Shown one piece after another: positions 1 through 6,241 of a DNA stretch of 6,451 bases (its first letter is position 1; every line of letters starts with the position of its first letter). The notes under the pieces were generated by a model. That model was not told the DNA's origin. It searched no databases and worked only from the letters and a program-made list of their open reading frames with translations. Source of the stretch: Kiritimatiellota bacterium. GTDB lineage: Bacteria > Verrucomicrobiota > Lentisphaeria > Victivallales > JAADHT01. A program made the position numbers and the translations under genes. The stretch covers positions 24,102 to 30,552 of the forward strand of contig JAADHT010000177.1 in the NCBI GenBank assembly GCA_013151705.1. Reading direction: 5' to 3'.

Positions 1-920
1 AGTGGAACGTCCAGGACTATTCGTTCCGCGCCGGGTTGAGCGGCCGCTATGTTCTTCTCGATTATCCTGTGATATTCGCCGCGGAGCTTTTCGAGAGAAC
101 TCCGCATGGAGTTGACGTCTCCTTTCACTTGAGCGTGTTTGAATTTAAGCGCGGATATGGATTGAAGCGTCTTCCGGTCGAAATAACGGGCGTAGTCCCT
201 TTCTATCCGCTCCGTCAGAATTTTCGCTTTGTCGTACTCGTTTTTCTCCTGAAGAAAAAAGGAGCGTATCAAAAACGGATAATAGTATTGACAGCCGCCG
301 GCTTCCAAAACATCCATAAGTTCGAAAACCCTGTCGCTCTCCCCGTATTTCCACAGGTGTTGGCAAATGGCGGATATCAACTGCGGTTCCGTCGTTTCTC
401 CGCCCGTGTAACGCTCCAACAGGGAATCGATAAGCGAGGAGGCCGATTCCCTGTCGTCTCGAAGGTCGTCCACCCGCAGAGTGGTTTGAACCAGCCAAGT
501 GGTTTCGGCTTCGAGCGCCTCCGCTTGTTCGAGAATTTCACCCGCCTCGTCGAAGAAATGCAGGTCCGCTGAGAGAAGCGCGGCTGTGCAGAGATGGTAT
601 GTGGCGATTTTCGCGTTGTCGTAGTCGCTGTCTATGAATTCTCTCGAGGCGATGTAGGCTTTGAACTTTCCGGACCACTTCATTTTCCAGATGAACTTGT
701 AGAGTGATATCAATTGGTCGTCGGGAAACTTCTTGGTGGCTTCGAGCGTCCGGAAATCAGCCAATCTGTCGTTCCCTAGCCGACTCGCCAGCCGTATGGC
801 AAGCAATGCCTCCGCCCTCGTCTCGGGTTCAGCGTCCCTGGGAACCAATGCGGCGGCATCCAAATATCGATGCGACTTGAAAAGACGCTCCGTTTCCTGA
901 AAATCGAATTCACGGCTCAT
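1..920 (-). CDS. TPR-like helical-repeat protein, probable C39-like peptidase fusion (C-terminus outside window)
   Basis: Translating the minus strand from the ATG at 920-918 gives 306 uninterrupted codons running off the left edge. An in-frame stop at 950-948 with no other ATG between makes this the only likely ATG start; a purine-rich AGGGGA lies about 12 bases upstream, rather far. The visible protein is soluble, with no signal peptide or membrane segment. It is rich in paired amphipathic helices of TPR/SEL1-like character, for example around residues 108-137 (DEAGEILEQAEAL) and 225-245 (EYDKAKILTERI). The last visible residues are ERIVLDVP plus a partial Leu codon. A short beta-strand of the form 'hhhDVP' after a helical N-terminus is how several bacterial TPR-plus-C39-like peptidase proteins begin their papain-like domain; the catalytic Cys and His would lie outside the window. 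The TPR-like part is well supported; the peptidase is inference from eight residues. It diverges from the sulfatase, so it is probably a separate transcript. Confidence 0.75.
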   Translation of the reverse strand, partial: MSREFDFQETERLFKSHRYLDAAALVPRDAEPETRAEALLAIRLASRLGNDRLADFRTLEATKKFPDDQLISLYKFIWKMKWSGKFKAYIASREFIDSDYDNAKIATYHLCTAALLSADLHFFDEAGEILEQAEALEAETTWLVQTTLRVDDLRDDRESASSLIDSLLERYTGGETTEPQLISAICQHLWKYGESDRVFELMDVLEAGGCQYYYPFLIRSFFLQEKNEYDKAKILTERIERDYARYFDRKTLQSISALKFKHAQVKGDVNSMRSSLEKLRGEYHRIIEKNIAAAQPGAERIVLDVP

Positions 921-1119
921 ATCGTGTCGGTTTCCCCTGGATTGGCGTCAACTGAACGGCTATTGGATCGGCGGACTTCGGAAATATAAACTACCACTTC
1001 GGGAGTCGAATGCAAGCACATTTTCACGAATACTGGAAGGTATAGCCCCCATCCAACTTGTCCGCCGCAAATTGTGAACATCCGCGTATTAAATGTGAAA
1101 AGAACAAATTCCCATACTA

Positions 1120-1147
1120 TTGAATTTCCCGAATCGGAATGTACATT
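1120..1147 (+). promoter_or_regulatory. Weak candidate sigma-70-type promoter for the sulfatase gene
   Basis: TTGAAT (1120-1125) and TACATT (1142-1147) each match four of six bases of the -35 and -10 consensus and are separated by 16 bases. Transcription from here would leave an untranslated leader of about 150 bases before the ATG at 1306. Matches of this quality occur by chance in A+T-rich DNA, so this is only a candidate. Confidence 0.2.
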
Positions 1148-1295
1148 GTCTTTCACGGGGAGAATGGCGAATGGCTTGCCGTGTCGGCGAAAATGCCGGA
1201 AAACGCTTCGGGAGCAAAATCAACTAAAAAAGCGGCGAATACCAGATTTCCGATGAATTGCGAAATTTTGTGATAAACGCGGAAAACATTCAAGC

Positions 1296-1299
1296 GGAG
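1296..1299 (+). promoter_or_regulatory. Ribosome binding site of the sulfatase gene
   Basis: GGAG lies six bases before the ATG at 1306-1308. This fixes the start and shows that the protein begins directly at the sulfatase fold, without an upstream extension that could hold a signal peptide. Confidence 0.65.
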
Positions 1300-1305
1300 T
1301 GGTAA

Positions 1306-2709
1306 ATGAGTGGAAAAACGAAAAAAAACGTGCTGTTCCTCTTCACGGACGATCAAAGATTCGACACCATTCAGGCGTTGGGCAACGATCGGATATCAAC
1401 ACCCAACATAGATGAGTTGGTCGTCAACGGCGCCGCGTTCACCCAGGCGCACATTCCCTGCGGCACCTCCGGAGCCGTCTGCATGCCGAGTCGAGCTATG
1501 CTGAACACCGGTAGAACGCTTTTTCATATTGAAGGATCCGGAGAGGAGATTCCCTTGGATCACACTACCATCGGTGAGCATTTGCGGAATAACGGATATC
1601 GGACTTTTGGGACGGGCAAGTGGCATAACGGGCGAGAATCCTTCAATAGAAGCTTCAGCGACGGCTCCGAAATTTTTTTAGGCGGCATGGCGGATCACTG
1701 GAACGTGCCGGCTTACAACTACGATCCAACCGGGAAATATGACGCTACGAGAGCGCGGGTGCTGAACCCCGCGACGAGCAACGAGGTCGTTGAGCGTCCC
1801 TGCGACCACGTGACCGCGGGGAAACACTCAAGTCAAATGGTATGCGACGCCGCGATTGATTTTCTTGAGACCAAGGCTTCTCCCGACCAGCCATTCTATA
1901 TGTACGTCTCTTTCCTCGCTCCACATGATCCCAGGACGATGCCGAGGGAATTCCTGGATATGTACGATCCGGAGGATATTGAATTGCCGCCTAATTTCAT
2001 GGGCGGACACTCTTTCGACACCGGCGCGTTGCGTATCAGGGACGAGTTGCTGGCGGGATTCCCTCGTTCTCCCGGGGAGACGAGAAGGCATATCGCCGAA
2101 TACTACGCGATGATATCCCACTTGGACTTCGAGCTGGGGCGAGTGGTCGCCTCACTGAAAAAAAGCGGAATGTTCGAAGACACCATCATTATCTTGGCTG
2201 GAGACAACGGGCTAGCGCTCGGTCAACACGGTTTGTTCGGAAAACAGAACTGCTACGAACACAGTGTGAGGGTTCCATTGATCTTCGCGGGACCGGGAAT
2301 TCCCGGCGGACGGCGAACGGACGCGTTTGTTTATCTGCTCGACGTTTTCCCAACCATCTGCGCACTGTTGGGTTTGGAGATTCCGGACAGCGTGGAGGGC
2401 CTCGATTTGACGAACGCCATGGTCTCTCCCGGAGCGGCGGCGCGGGAAAAACTCTTTTTCGCATATTCCGAATTTCAGAGGGCCGTCAAGACCGGCAAAC
2501 ACAAACTCGTTGAATACGTGGTTGACGGAAAACATAATATGACCCAGCTTTTCGATCTTGAAAAAGATCCCTGGGAACTAACCAATCTGTCTGGCGAACC
2601 GGAGTATGCCGGAATTTTGAAAGAGTCGCGCCGCGCTTTAAGGGAGTGCGCGGAGGAGTGGGACGATCCAAAATCTTCCTGGGGAGAGATATTCTGGCGG
2701 TCATATTGA
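1306..2709 (+). CDS. S1-family (formylglycine-dependent) sulfatase, apparently cytoplasmic
   Basis: This is a 467-residue arylsulfatase-type hydrolase of the alkaline phosphatase superfamily, expected to cleave sulfate esters; the substrate cannot be read from sequence. The active-site set is complete. Asp15-Asp16 follow the first strand and bind calcium. Cys59 in CMPSRAMLNTGR (C-x-P-S-R-x4-TG) is the residue oxidised to formylglycine. Lys105 and His107 lie in GKWHNG, His207 in APHDP, Asp300-Asn301 in GDNG, and Lys313 follows in the usual position. The C-terminal subdomain carries the family's LFDLEKDPWELTNL segment, and the length is usual for the family. There is no signal peptide, unlike most glycan-degrading sulfatases of PVC bacteria and Bacteroidota, so it probably acts on an imported or cytoplasmic substrate. 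Cys59 requires a maturase (FGE or anaerobic radical-SAM enzyme) encoded elsewhere. Phosphonate or phosphodiester hydrolases share this fold and remain possible. The next gene starts 30 bases downstream, suggesting co-transcription. Confidence 0.95.
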   Translation: MSGKTKKNVLFLFTDDQRFDTIQALGNDRISTPNIDELVVNGAAFTQAHIPCGTSGAVCMPSRAMLNTGRTLFHIEGSGEEIPLDHTTIGEHLRNNGYRTFGTGKWHNGRESFNRSFSDGSEIFLGGMADHWNVPAYNYDPTGKYDATRARVLNPATSNEVVERPCDHVTAGKHSSQMVCDAAIDFLETKASPDQPFYMYVSFLAPHDPRTMPREFLDMYDPEDIELPPNFMGGHSFDTGALRIRDELLAGFPRSPGETRRHIAEYYAMISHLDFELGRVVASLKKSGMFEDTIIILAGDNGLALGQHGLFGKQNCYEHSVRVPLIFAGPGIPGGRRTDAFVYLLDVFPTICALLGLEIPDSVEGLDLTNAMVSPGAAAREKLFFAYSEFQRAVKTGKHKLVEYVVDGKHNMTQLFDLEKDPWELTNLSGEPEYAGILKESRRALRECAEEWDDPKSSWGEIFWRSY

Positions 2710-2739
2710 AACCGCTATTTTCGCGGATGCGAGTATCCA

Positions 2740-3231
2740 ATGATGAACAAAGATAACGCGAATAAAATGAAAGAAACCATGACATTCAGCGTTTTCGCGG
2801 CATTCGTTCTGGTAACGGCTTTCTCGTATCTTGTCAGAGATTCGATTTATGAAAGAGCGGCGGTTGACGAACTCCAGGCGTTTCGCTCGTTCGGCACCCC
2901 CAAGGAGCTCAAACCGCTTCCATTCATCGGCGAATCTGCGAAAATCGCATGCGGGGCTTGGCGATTGTCGCGTCCCATCGACCGCCCGGGCGCGGTTGCC
3001 GACGGCGATCGGCAAAACGACAATCTTGATGGCGGGGAGTTCCTTTTGGCTCGTCTTCTGTCATACGCGTACATCGCGAAAACGGCGGTTTCGGGAGGTT
3101 CCGCGGAACTCGCGACGGCCGAGTCGACGTTTCGGAACGACGAGGAGTTCGCGCAAAATTCATCAAAACGCTTTTTCGTTTCTGGGCGGGCACCCTCTCC
3201 GGCTTGGTGTTTCTGTGCGTTTTCATATTGA
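2740..3231 (+). pseudogene. 5' part of a frameshifted polytopic membrane protein (GT-C glycosyltransferase-like)
   Basis: This frame (163 codons) begins with adjacent ATGs at 2740 and 2743, 30 bases after the sulfatase stop; a third ATG lies at 2767. No strong ribosome binding site precedes any of them, so the exact start is uncertain. Residues 14-32 form one hydrophobic membrane helix. Residues 34-139 form a hydrophilic extracytoplasmic-type loop with an acidic stretch, DGDRQNDNLD at 88-97, whose D-x-D resembles the catalytic motif in the first loop of GT-C glycosyltransferases. After Gln139 the translation loses protein character (NSSKRFFVSGRAPSP) and stops at 3231. At the same point the -1 frame becomes strongly hydrophobic and continues to 5093. 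I therefore read this as the N-terminal 139 residues of the gene ending at 5093, not as a protein of its own. Confidence 0.7.
3155..3158 (+). other. Probable frameshift point (four-A run)
   Basis: The sequence reads GCG CAA AAT TCA in the upstream frame. One additional A would give GCG CAA AAA TTC ATC AAA ACG, producing EEFAQKFIKT and flowing directly into the second membrane helix (FRFWAGTLSGLVFLCVFIL). The downstream frame is open back to 3030 (stop at 3027-3029), so the true point could lie anywhere from about 3030 to 3228. The change in protein character places it near 3150-3175. No canonical X-XXY-YYZ slippery heptamer occurs in frame nearby; CTTTTTC at 3171-3177 is only a partial match. 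A one-base deletion, in the genome or in the assembly, is simpler than programmed frameshifting. Confidence 0.65.
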
Positions 3232-5093
3232 CGCGGGATAGGCGCGCCGCCTTGTTCGGCGGCGGGGCGCATGCGCTGACCCCGGCGGCCGTTTTCGCCC
3301 CGGCGCTGTCTCCGACGCCCGCTAATTTCGCGGTTCCGCTTGTGGCGGCCGCTTTCATTTTCGGCGTTTGGAGCGTTCGGCGGCCCGGCTGGCGCAAAAC
3401 GATCCTTTCGGCCGCGGCGTTCGGCGTAGCCGTCGTGTTTTGGAAGGGCGCTTGGACGCTTTTCTTTTTCTGGGGCGTGGCTGAATTGATAAGATTGGCG
3501 GCTGGCGGAAAAATCACTTCGGCTCACAAGCGGCTTTGGCTGGCGTTGAACTCCGCGGCTCTCGCGGCGCTGGCCGCGGTGTCGATGACCCGCGGGATTT
3601 CTCTTTTCGACGTGGTGGCGGCGAATCCGTTCATTTTGACCGGACCGGCGGTGTTGGCGGCTCATTGGGTTCCCGCGAAACTCGCGCCGAGCGCTCCGCC
3701 GCTTAAAACGCTTTTGATTTTCAGCGTGTTCGTCATCCTTTGGTCACTGGTCGCGGTTTCCGCGGATTCGACGGCGTATTTTGGCGACGCGACGCGTCTT
3801 TTGTCGGTCAAGGCGAGCTTTTTCAACGTCAAACCGTCGGATCCAGCGCTTCTAGCGTTTTCCGACCGGCTCCTTTGGAATTACGCGGCTCGCTCCGCCG
3901 ATGTTTACGCCGTCAGACTGTTTTTTCCCGTTGTTTTTGTTTTTTCGGCCATAGCGGTCCTCTCCGCCGCTGTTTCACAGCGTCTTCGCTTCCGCCTCGC
4001 CAAATGGTGCTTTTTGGTTCACCCGATTCCCGTTATGGCACTGGCCGCTTTCGCCGCGTTTCTGTTTTTCGAGGACTGGCATTCTGTTGCCGCCTTTTTC
4101 ACGTCGGTTTTCGCGGGTTGCGCGTTGTTTTTCTGGTTGCGGAACGCCAAACTCTTGAGGCGACGAGAAGGACTTGCCGTCTTGGCCGCCATGCTGATCG
4201 GGCTGACTTTGTGCGCGTTCGCGCAACTCGGCGAGCCGTTCTCTTCCGGAAATATCCTTATATCGACGATAATTTCCTTGCAATTTTTGGGAGTGGCCGC
4301 GGCATCCGCCATAATAACGGCCGCCGTCGTCAAACTGGTTTCAAAGATACCAATCGCCAAAACATTCGCCCGTCTGTTTATCGTCGCCTCTGTGATTACA
4401 ATCATCGTGGTCGAGCTTCAAGTGCAACTTCGCACTCCGCCGTACCGGGTGCAAAATCCGGAAACCGCGGTTCTGCTTGACTGGATGTCGAAAGAGAACG
4501 TTGTGAACACCAAATTCTCTTGTCCGCCGGCATTGGCACCGTTGATCGAAACCTACGCCGGAGCGAGAACTCTGCCACCGTCGCGGCCGTGGAAATCGCT
4601 GGAAAGCGCGGAGAAATACCGGAAACTTCTCAATTTAACGTATAGTGGAACGGAAGGCGAGCTGGCCGAGTTGTTGGCGGAAAACAAAGTGGAGTATCTG
4701 GTTTTCGACTTGGCGGCGGCACTCTCGAAAAGCCTCTTCGGCCCGCGCTATCTCGCCGAAGCGGTGGATATTCCCACGCTGTGCCCGGTGACTTTGATGA
4801 GTTCGAGCCAAAAACGCCGCAAACTGAAGCGCTTTTTCGAAATCAGACCGCCGCAAGAGTCTGAATTGTCCCTGAAACGCTTTGTCGTGTTCAAAGTAGT
4901 TTCGCGAAGGAATCGAAGCGACGCCATCAAATGGGCGCTGGAATCCGAACGGTTTGCGCGTGAGGGAAACACGTTTATGGCCGCGAGACTCGCGAAAAGC
5001 GCGATATTCGCGGACCCGAACTGCGACATCGCCGATATCATGTACAGAAAACTCTATGGAACCCCTCCGCTAATCCGTCTTCGCGGATTTTAG
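3204..5093 (+). CDS. Main part of the polytopic membrane protein, putative GT-C-fold glycosyltransferase (frameshifted)
   Basis: The 629 codons counted from TTG 3204 are open further upstream. TTG 3204 lies inside a membrane helix and has no purine-rich site before it, so it is probably not a real start; joined to the 2740 fragment the protein is about 784 residues. From TTG 3204, hydrophobic segments lie near residues 1-9, 25-55, 67-97, 111-128, 142-155, 168-186, 238-256, 269-289, 295-311, 323-341, 350-379 and 388-405. Residues 410-629 are soluble, with NTKFSCPPALAPLIETYAG near 435-452 and EYLVFDLA near 497-504. The final 55 residues (ALESERFAREGNTFMAARLAKSAIFADP) look like a TPR-type helical hairpin. 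One helix, a long first loop with D-x-D, many helices and a C-terminal extracytoplasmic domain is the plan of STT3/AglB- and ArnT-type enzymes, which transfer lipid-linked sugars. No family-defining motif beyond this was identified, so substrate and function are open. Ala, Gly and Phe content is high. Confidence 0.7.
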   Translation: MVFLCVFILTRDRRAALFGGGAHALTPAAVFAPALSPTPANFAVPLVAAAFIFGVWSVRRPGWRKTILSAAAFGVAVVFWKGAWTLFFFWGVAELIRLAAGGKITSAHKRLWLALNSAALAALAAVSMTRGISLFDVVAANPFILTGPAVLAAHWVPAKLAPSAPPLKTLLIFSVFVILWSLVAVSADSTAYFGDATRLLSVKASFFNVKPSDPALLAFSDRLLWNYAARSADVYAVRLFFPVVFVFSAIAVLSAAVSQRLRFRLAKWCFLVHPIPVMALAAFAAFLFFEDWHSVAAFFTSVFAGCALFFWLRNAKLLRRREGLAVLAAMLIGLTLCAFAQLGEPFSSGNILISTIISLQFLGVAAASAIITAAVVKLVSKIPIAKTFARLFIVASVITIIVVELQVQLRTPPYRVQNPETAVLLDWMSKENVVNTKFSCPPALAPLIETYAGARTLPPSRPWKSLESAEKYRKLLNLTYSGTEGELAELLAENKVEYLVFDLAAALSKSLFGPRYLAEAVDIPTLCPVTLMSSSQKRRKLKRFFEIRPPQESELSLKRFVVFKVVSRRNRSDAIKWALESERFAREGNTFMAARLAKSAIFADPNCDIADIMYRKLYGTPPLIRLRGF

Positions 5094-5136
5094 TAGGTCC
5101 GTTTTGCCAACCTGTCCCGCCGCGGGGAACAACGGA
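5072..5136 (+). terminator. Two hairpins at the end of the membrane-protein gene, possible terminator
   Basis: AATCCG (5072-5077) pairs with CGGATT (5084-5089) around a TCTTCG loop, overlapping the last codons and followed by TTTTAG. Just downstream, TCCGTT (5098-5103) pairs exactly with AACGGA (5131-5136), enclosing a smaller stem GTCCCG/CGGGG(A)AC around 5114-5130. Neither is followed by a clear T tract, so classical intrinsic termination is not shown. Position at the end of a plus-strand unit facing a convergent operon makes a termination or 3'-end stabilising role plausible. Confidence 0.3.
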
Positions 5137-5430
5137 TGATTATCGCGTCTCCTGTACATCTCACCTCCAAGCTTTTCGCACCCAAACCACCGAAAACCTT
5201 GGATAATATACATCCAATTCCATAGATAACAACTTGATGCTGAAAATATTCCGACTTTTTTAGCAAGCCCTATTTAAATATAGGTGCGAGGAAAGTGTTT
5301 TGGCAAAATAATGAAGGCATCTCGTTTTCAGGTCAGTTCAATGGCGGAAAAACTTGAAAAAACCTATATGCGCGATTATAAATATTAATCGTCAAGGGAA
5401 CGCCGAATTACCAATAAATTGTCGTCAAAT
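5094..5430. other. Convergent intergenic gap spanning the base-composition change
   Basis: No gene is supported in these 337 bases. G+C content is mixed up to about 5200 and then drops to the A+T-rich character of the right-hand operon. The gap holds the hairpin at 5098-5136, an A+T-rich palindrome at 5269-5284, and a 25-codon open frame at 5311-5388 that is too short to support. On the minus strand, beyond the last operon gene, a weak A+T-rich stem GATTA/TAATC (5374-5378 with 5386-5390) precedes a six-T run (plus-strand A run at 5357-5362). This is a poor terminator candidate for the operon. No tRNA-like sequence, attachment-site repeat or insertion-sequence end was recognised. Confidence 0.5.
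5269..5284. repeat. A+T-rich inverted repeat CCTAT-N6-ATAGG
   Basis: CCTAT (5269-5273) and ATAGG (5280-5284) are exact complements around TTAAAT. It could be an operator or a small hairpin. No T run follows on either strand in the orientation a terminator would need, so its role is unknown. Confidence 0.3.
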
Positions 5431-5679
5431 TCATTCAATTTCAGAAAGCCATTCTTTCTTTCTTATGGCAATATTGTCTTTCCCGAATGTCTTTACAACT
5501 CTGTAATCACAAAAAATAGCTTCTACTAATCGGACAAAACCCTCATTGTCGAGATTGGCGATAGTTACATTGCATTTTTTGCTGTTTTGAAAAATTATCA
5601 CTGTGGCTAATGCCACGCCAAAATCTTTAATTAGTGAAGGCTTTATCATTTTATTCACAGCAATCGACGCGGTTATCAT
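5431..5679 (-). CDS. Small protein of unknown function, last gene of the cyclase operon
   Basis: This 82-residue protein starts at ATG 5679-5677 behind an excellent GGAGGT site, which favours this start over the second Met (residue 11). I do not recognise the family. It appears soluble and compact: a hydrophobic stretch at 21-30 (VALATVIIF) fits a buried beta-strand. A second strand-like segment, KCNVTIANL (about 35-43), leads into a helix-like NEGFVRLVEAIF and a basic tail, FGKDNIAIRKKEWLSEIE. There are two cysteines and no signal peptide or membrane helix. The start lies 13 bases after the stop of the 175-residue gene, on the same strand and with similar A+T-rich codon use, so co-translation is expected. 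By position it may be an accessory or ligand-binding partner of the upstream Cys-rich protein or of the cyclase; this is inference only. Confidence 0.75.
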   Translation of the reverse strand: MITASIAVNKMIKPSLIKDFGVALATVIIFQNSKKCNVTIANLDNEGFVRLVEAIFCDYRVVKTFGKDNIAIRKKEWLSEIE

Positions 5680-5685
5680 ACTGAC

Positions 5686-5691
5686 ACCTCC
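5686..5691 (-). promoter_or_regulatory. Strong ribosome binding site of the 82-residue gene
   Basis: On the minus strand GGAGGT lies six bases before ATG 5679 and two bases after the stop codon of the preceding gene (5695-5693). It is the strongest Shine-Dalgarno sequence in the window and fixes the start. Confidence 0.8.
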
Positions 5692-5692
5692 A

Positions 5693-6220
5693 TCATAATA
5701 TTTTTTTTGTATATATACAGGCGCGGCCTTCTATTTTTTCTCTCGCCTGGTCTTCAGTCAAATTCGCCGATGATATACCATTTTGGGCAATTACGACCTT
5801 ACCCGAAGAAGTAGAGCGACAGGCAACTTGTCTGGTAAGACACCCCTTTTCGCAGCCAATGATATCTCTCATCGCCTGATGAATGATACATAATGGATGG
5901 AGTAAAGCTGTTTCTCCCGGATGCTGCTCAAAGTATCTTTGAACTATTTCATGATAAAAGCCGGGAAGTTCTTCTTTTCCTGTTTGAACTAAACTCTCTT
6001 TTTTTATAAGATTAATGAGAGAAGCCATGGGACATTCCTTCAATATTCTAAGATCACCGTCTTGGACAGACTCACCCTCAAGCTCTTCCATTGAATTAAC
6101 CTTTTTAGCCGCGTCATAGGCTTTTTGTATTAAATCTTCAATCAGCTCATCAATATCAACTCCTTCTTGAAGGATGGATCTGATAAAAGCCAAGTTGCAT
6201 ATTTTTTCAAGCTGTGGCAT
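5693..6220 (-). CDS. Cys/His-rich protein of unknown function in the cyclase operon
   Basis: This 175-residue protein starts at ATG 6220-6218, eight bases after AGGGAG. It is soluble, with no signal peptide or membrane helix. The N-terminal third is helical and acidic (GVDIDELIEDLIQKAYDAA, residues 20-38). The second half carries most of the cysteines: Cys63 in KECPM, Cys111 and His114 in HPLCIIHQAMRD, then Cys123, Cys127 and Cys134 in GCEKGCLTRQVACRS, with Cys168 near the end and a further Cys8. His90, His100 and His108 lie between. A cluster like C-x3-C-x6-C with nearby C-x2-H could bind a metal, an iron-sulfur centre or another cofactor, or be redox-active. I do not recognise the family, so none of this is established. 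The gene follows the cyclase gene by 21 bases and precedes the 82-residue gene by 13, so a sensory or regulatory role in cyclic-nucleotide signalling is a reasonable guess. Confidence 0.8.
   Translation of the reverse strand: MPQLEKICNLAFIRSILQEGVDIDELIEDLIQKAYDAAKKVNSMEELEGESVQDGDLRILKECPMASLINLIKKESLVQTGKEELPGFYHEIVQRYFEQHPGETALLHPLCIIHQAMRDIIGCEKGCLTRQVACRSTSSGKVVIAQNGISSANLTEDQAREKIEGRACIYTKKIL
5702..5719 (-). other. Palindrome followed by an A8 run with an in-frame A-AAA-AAA heptamer near the 3' end of the Cys-rich gene
   Basis: TGTATATATACA (5719-5708) is a perfect 12-base palindrome. It runs into eight A residues (5708-5701 on the minus strand). The reading frame there is ACA AAA AAA ATA TTA TGA, so A-AAA-AAA is positioned as a -1 slippery heptamer. 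A -1 slip at this heptamer would replace the last two residues by eight others and stop at TGA 5678-5676. That stop overlaps the ATG of the 82-residue gene as ATGA. Whether slippage occurs is unknown; the palindrome is A+T-rich and would form only a weak stem. Confidence 0.35.
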
Positions 6221-6241
6221 AAGTACTTCTCCCTTTTTTAT

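Larger units (their letters stand above)
921..1305. promoter_or_regulatory. Divergent intergenic region between the TPR gene and the sulfatase gene
   Basis: This 385-bp stretch separates two divergent start codons, so it must hold promoters for both strands. It is more A+T-rich than the flanking genes. I see no convincing gene: the short open frames crossing it (1074-1256 plus, 917-1156 minus, 1153-1356 minus) have no good ribosome binding site or recognisable protein. Weak internal repeats are present: CTTCGGGAG occurs at 997-1005 and 1206-1214 in the same orientation, and GGCGGAC at 970-976 has its complement at 1060-1066. None is long enough to claim as an operator. No riboswitch, tRNA or CRISPR repeat was recognised. 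Confidence 0.5.

Noticed and set aside
36..572. Plus-strand open frame of 178 codons
   Set aside because: It lies antisense to a 306-codon minus-strand frame with consistent protein character and a defined start at 920. Its own translation resembles no protein.
917..1156. Minus-strand open frame of 79 codons upstream of the TPR gene
   Set aside because: It ends on a TGA overlapping the TPR gene's ATG, which could mimic coupling, but it has no clear ribosome binding site and no recognisable fold, and lies in the expected promoter region.
1074..1256. Plus-strand open frame of 60 codons before the sulfatase
   Set aside because: GTG start without a ribosome binding site, low-complexity basic translation, in A+T-rich intergenic DNA.
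3204..3231. Independent re-initiation of the downstream membrane protein at TTG 3204 or GTG 3207
   Set aside because: The start would fall inside a membrane helix, no purine-rich site precedes it, and the frame continues coherently upstream to about 3159.
2847..3665. Minus-strand open frame of 272 codons across the membrane-protein gene
   Set aside because: Arg-, Gln- and Pro-rich translation is the usual shadow of a G+C-rich gene on the other strand. It also crosses the frameshift point without any sign of a fold.
3740..4480. Plus-strand open frame of 246 codons inside the membrane-protein gene
   Set aside because: Arg- and Ser-rich shadow frame within the continuous hydrophobic reading frame ending at 5093.
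5261..5310. Possible riboswitch around the CCTAT/ATAGG palindrome
   Set aside because: No conserved core of any riboswitch class that I know is visible, and no supported gene lies downstream on that strand.
5311..5388. 25-codon plus-strand open frame in the convergent gap (34 codons if begun at GTG 5284)
   Set aside because: Too short to separate from chance. The nearest purine-rich sequence is about 15 bases or more from the ATG, and the peptide is not recognisable.
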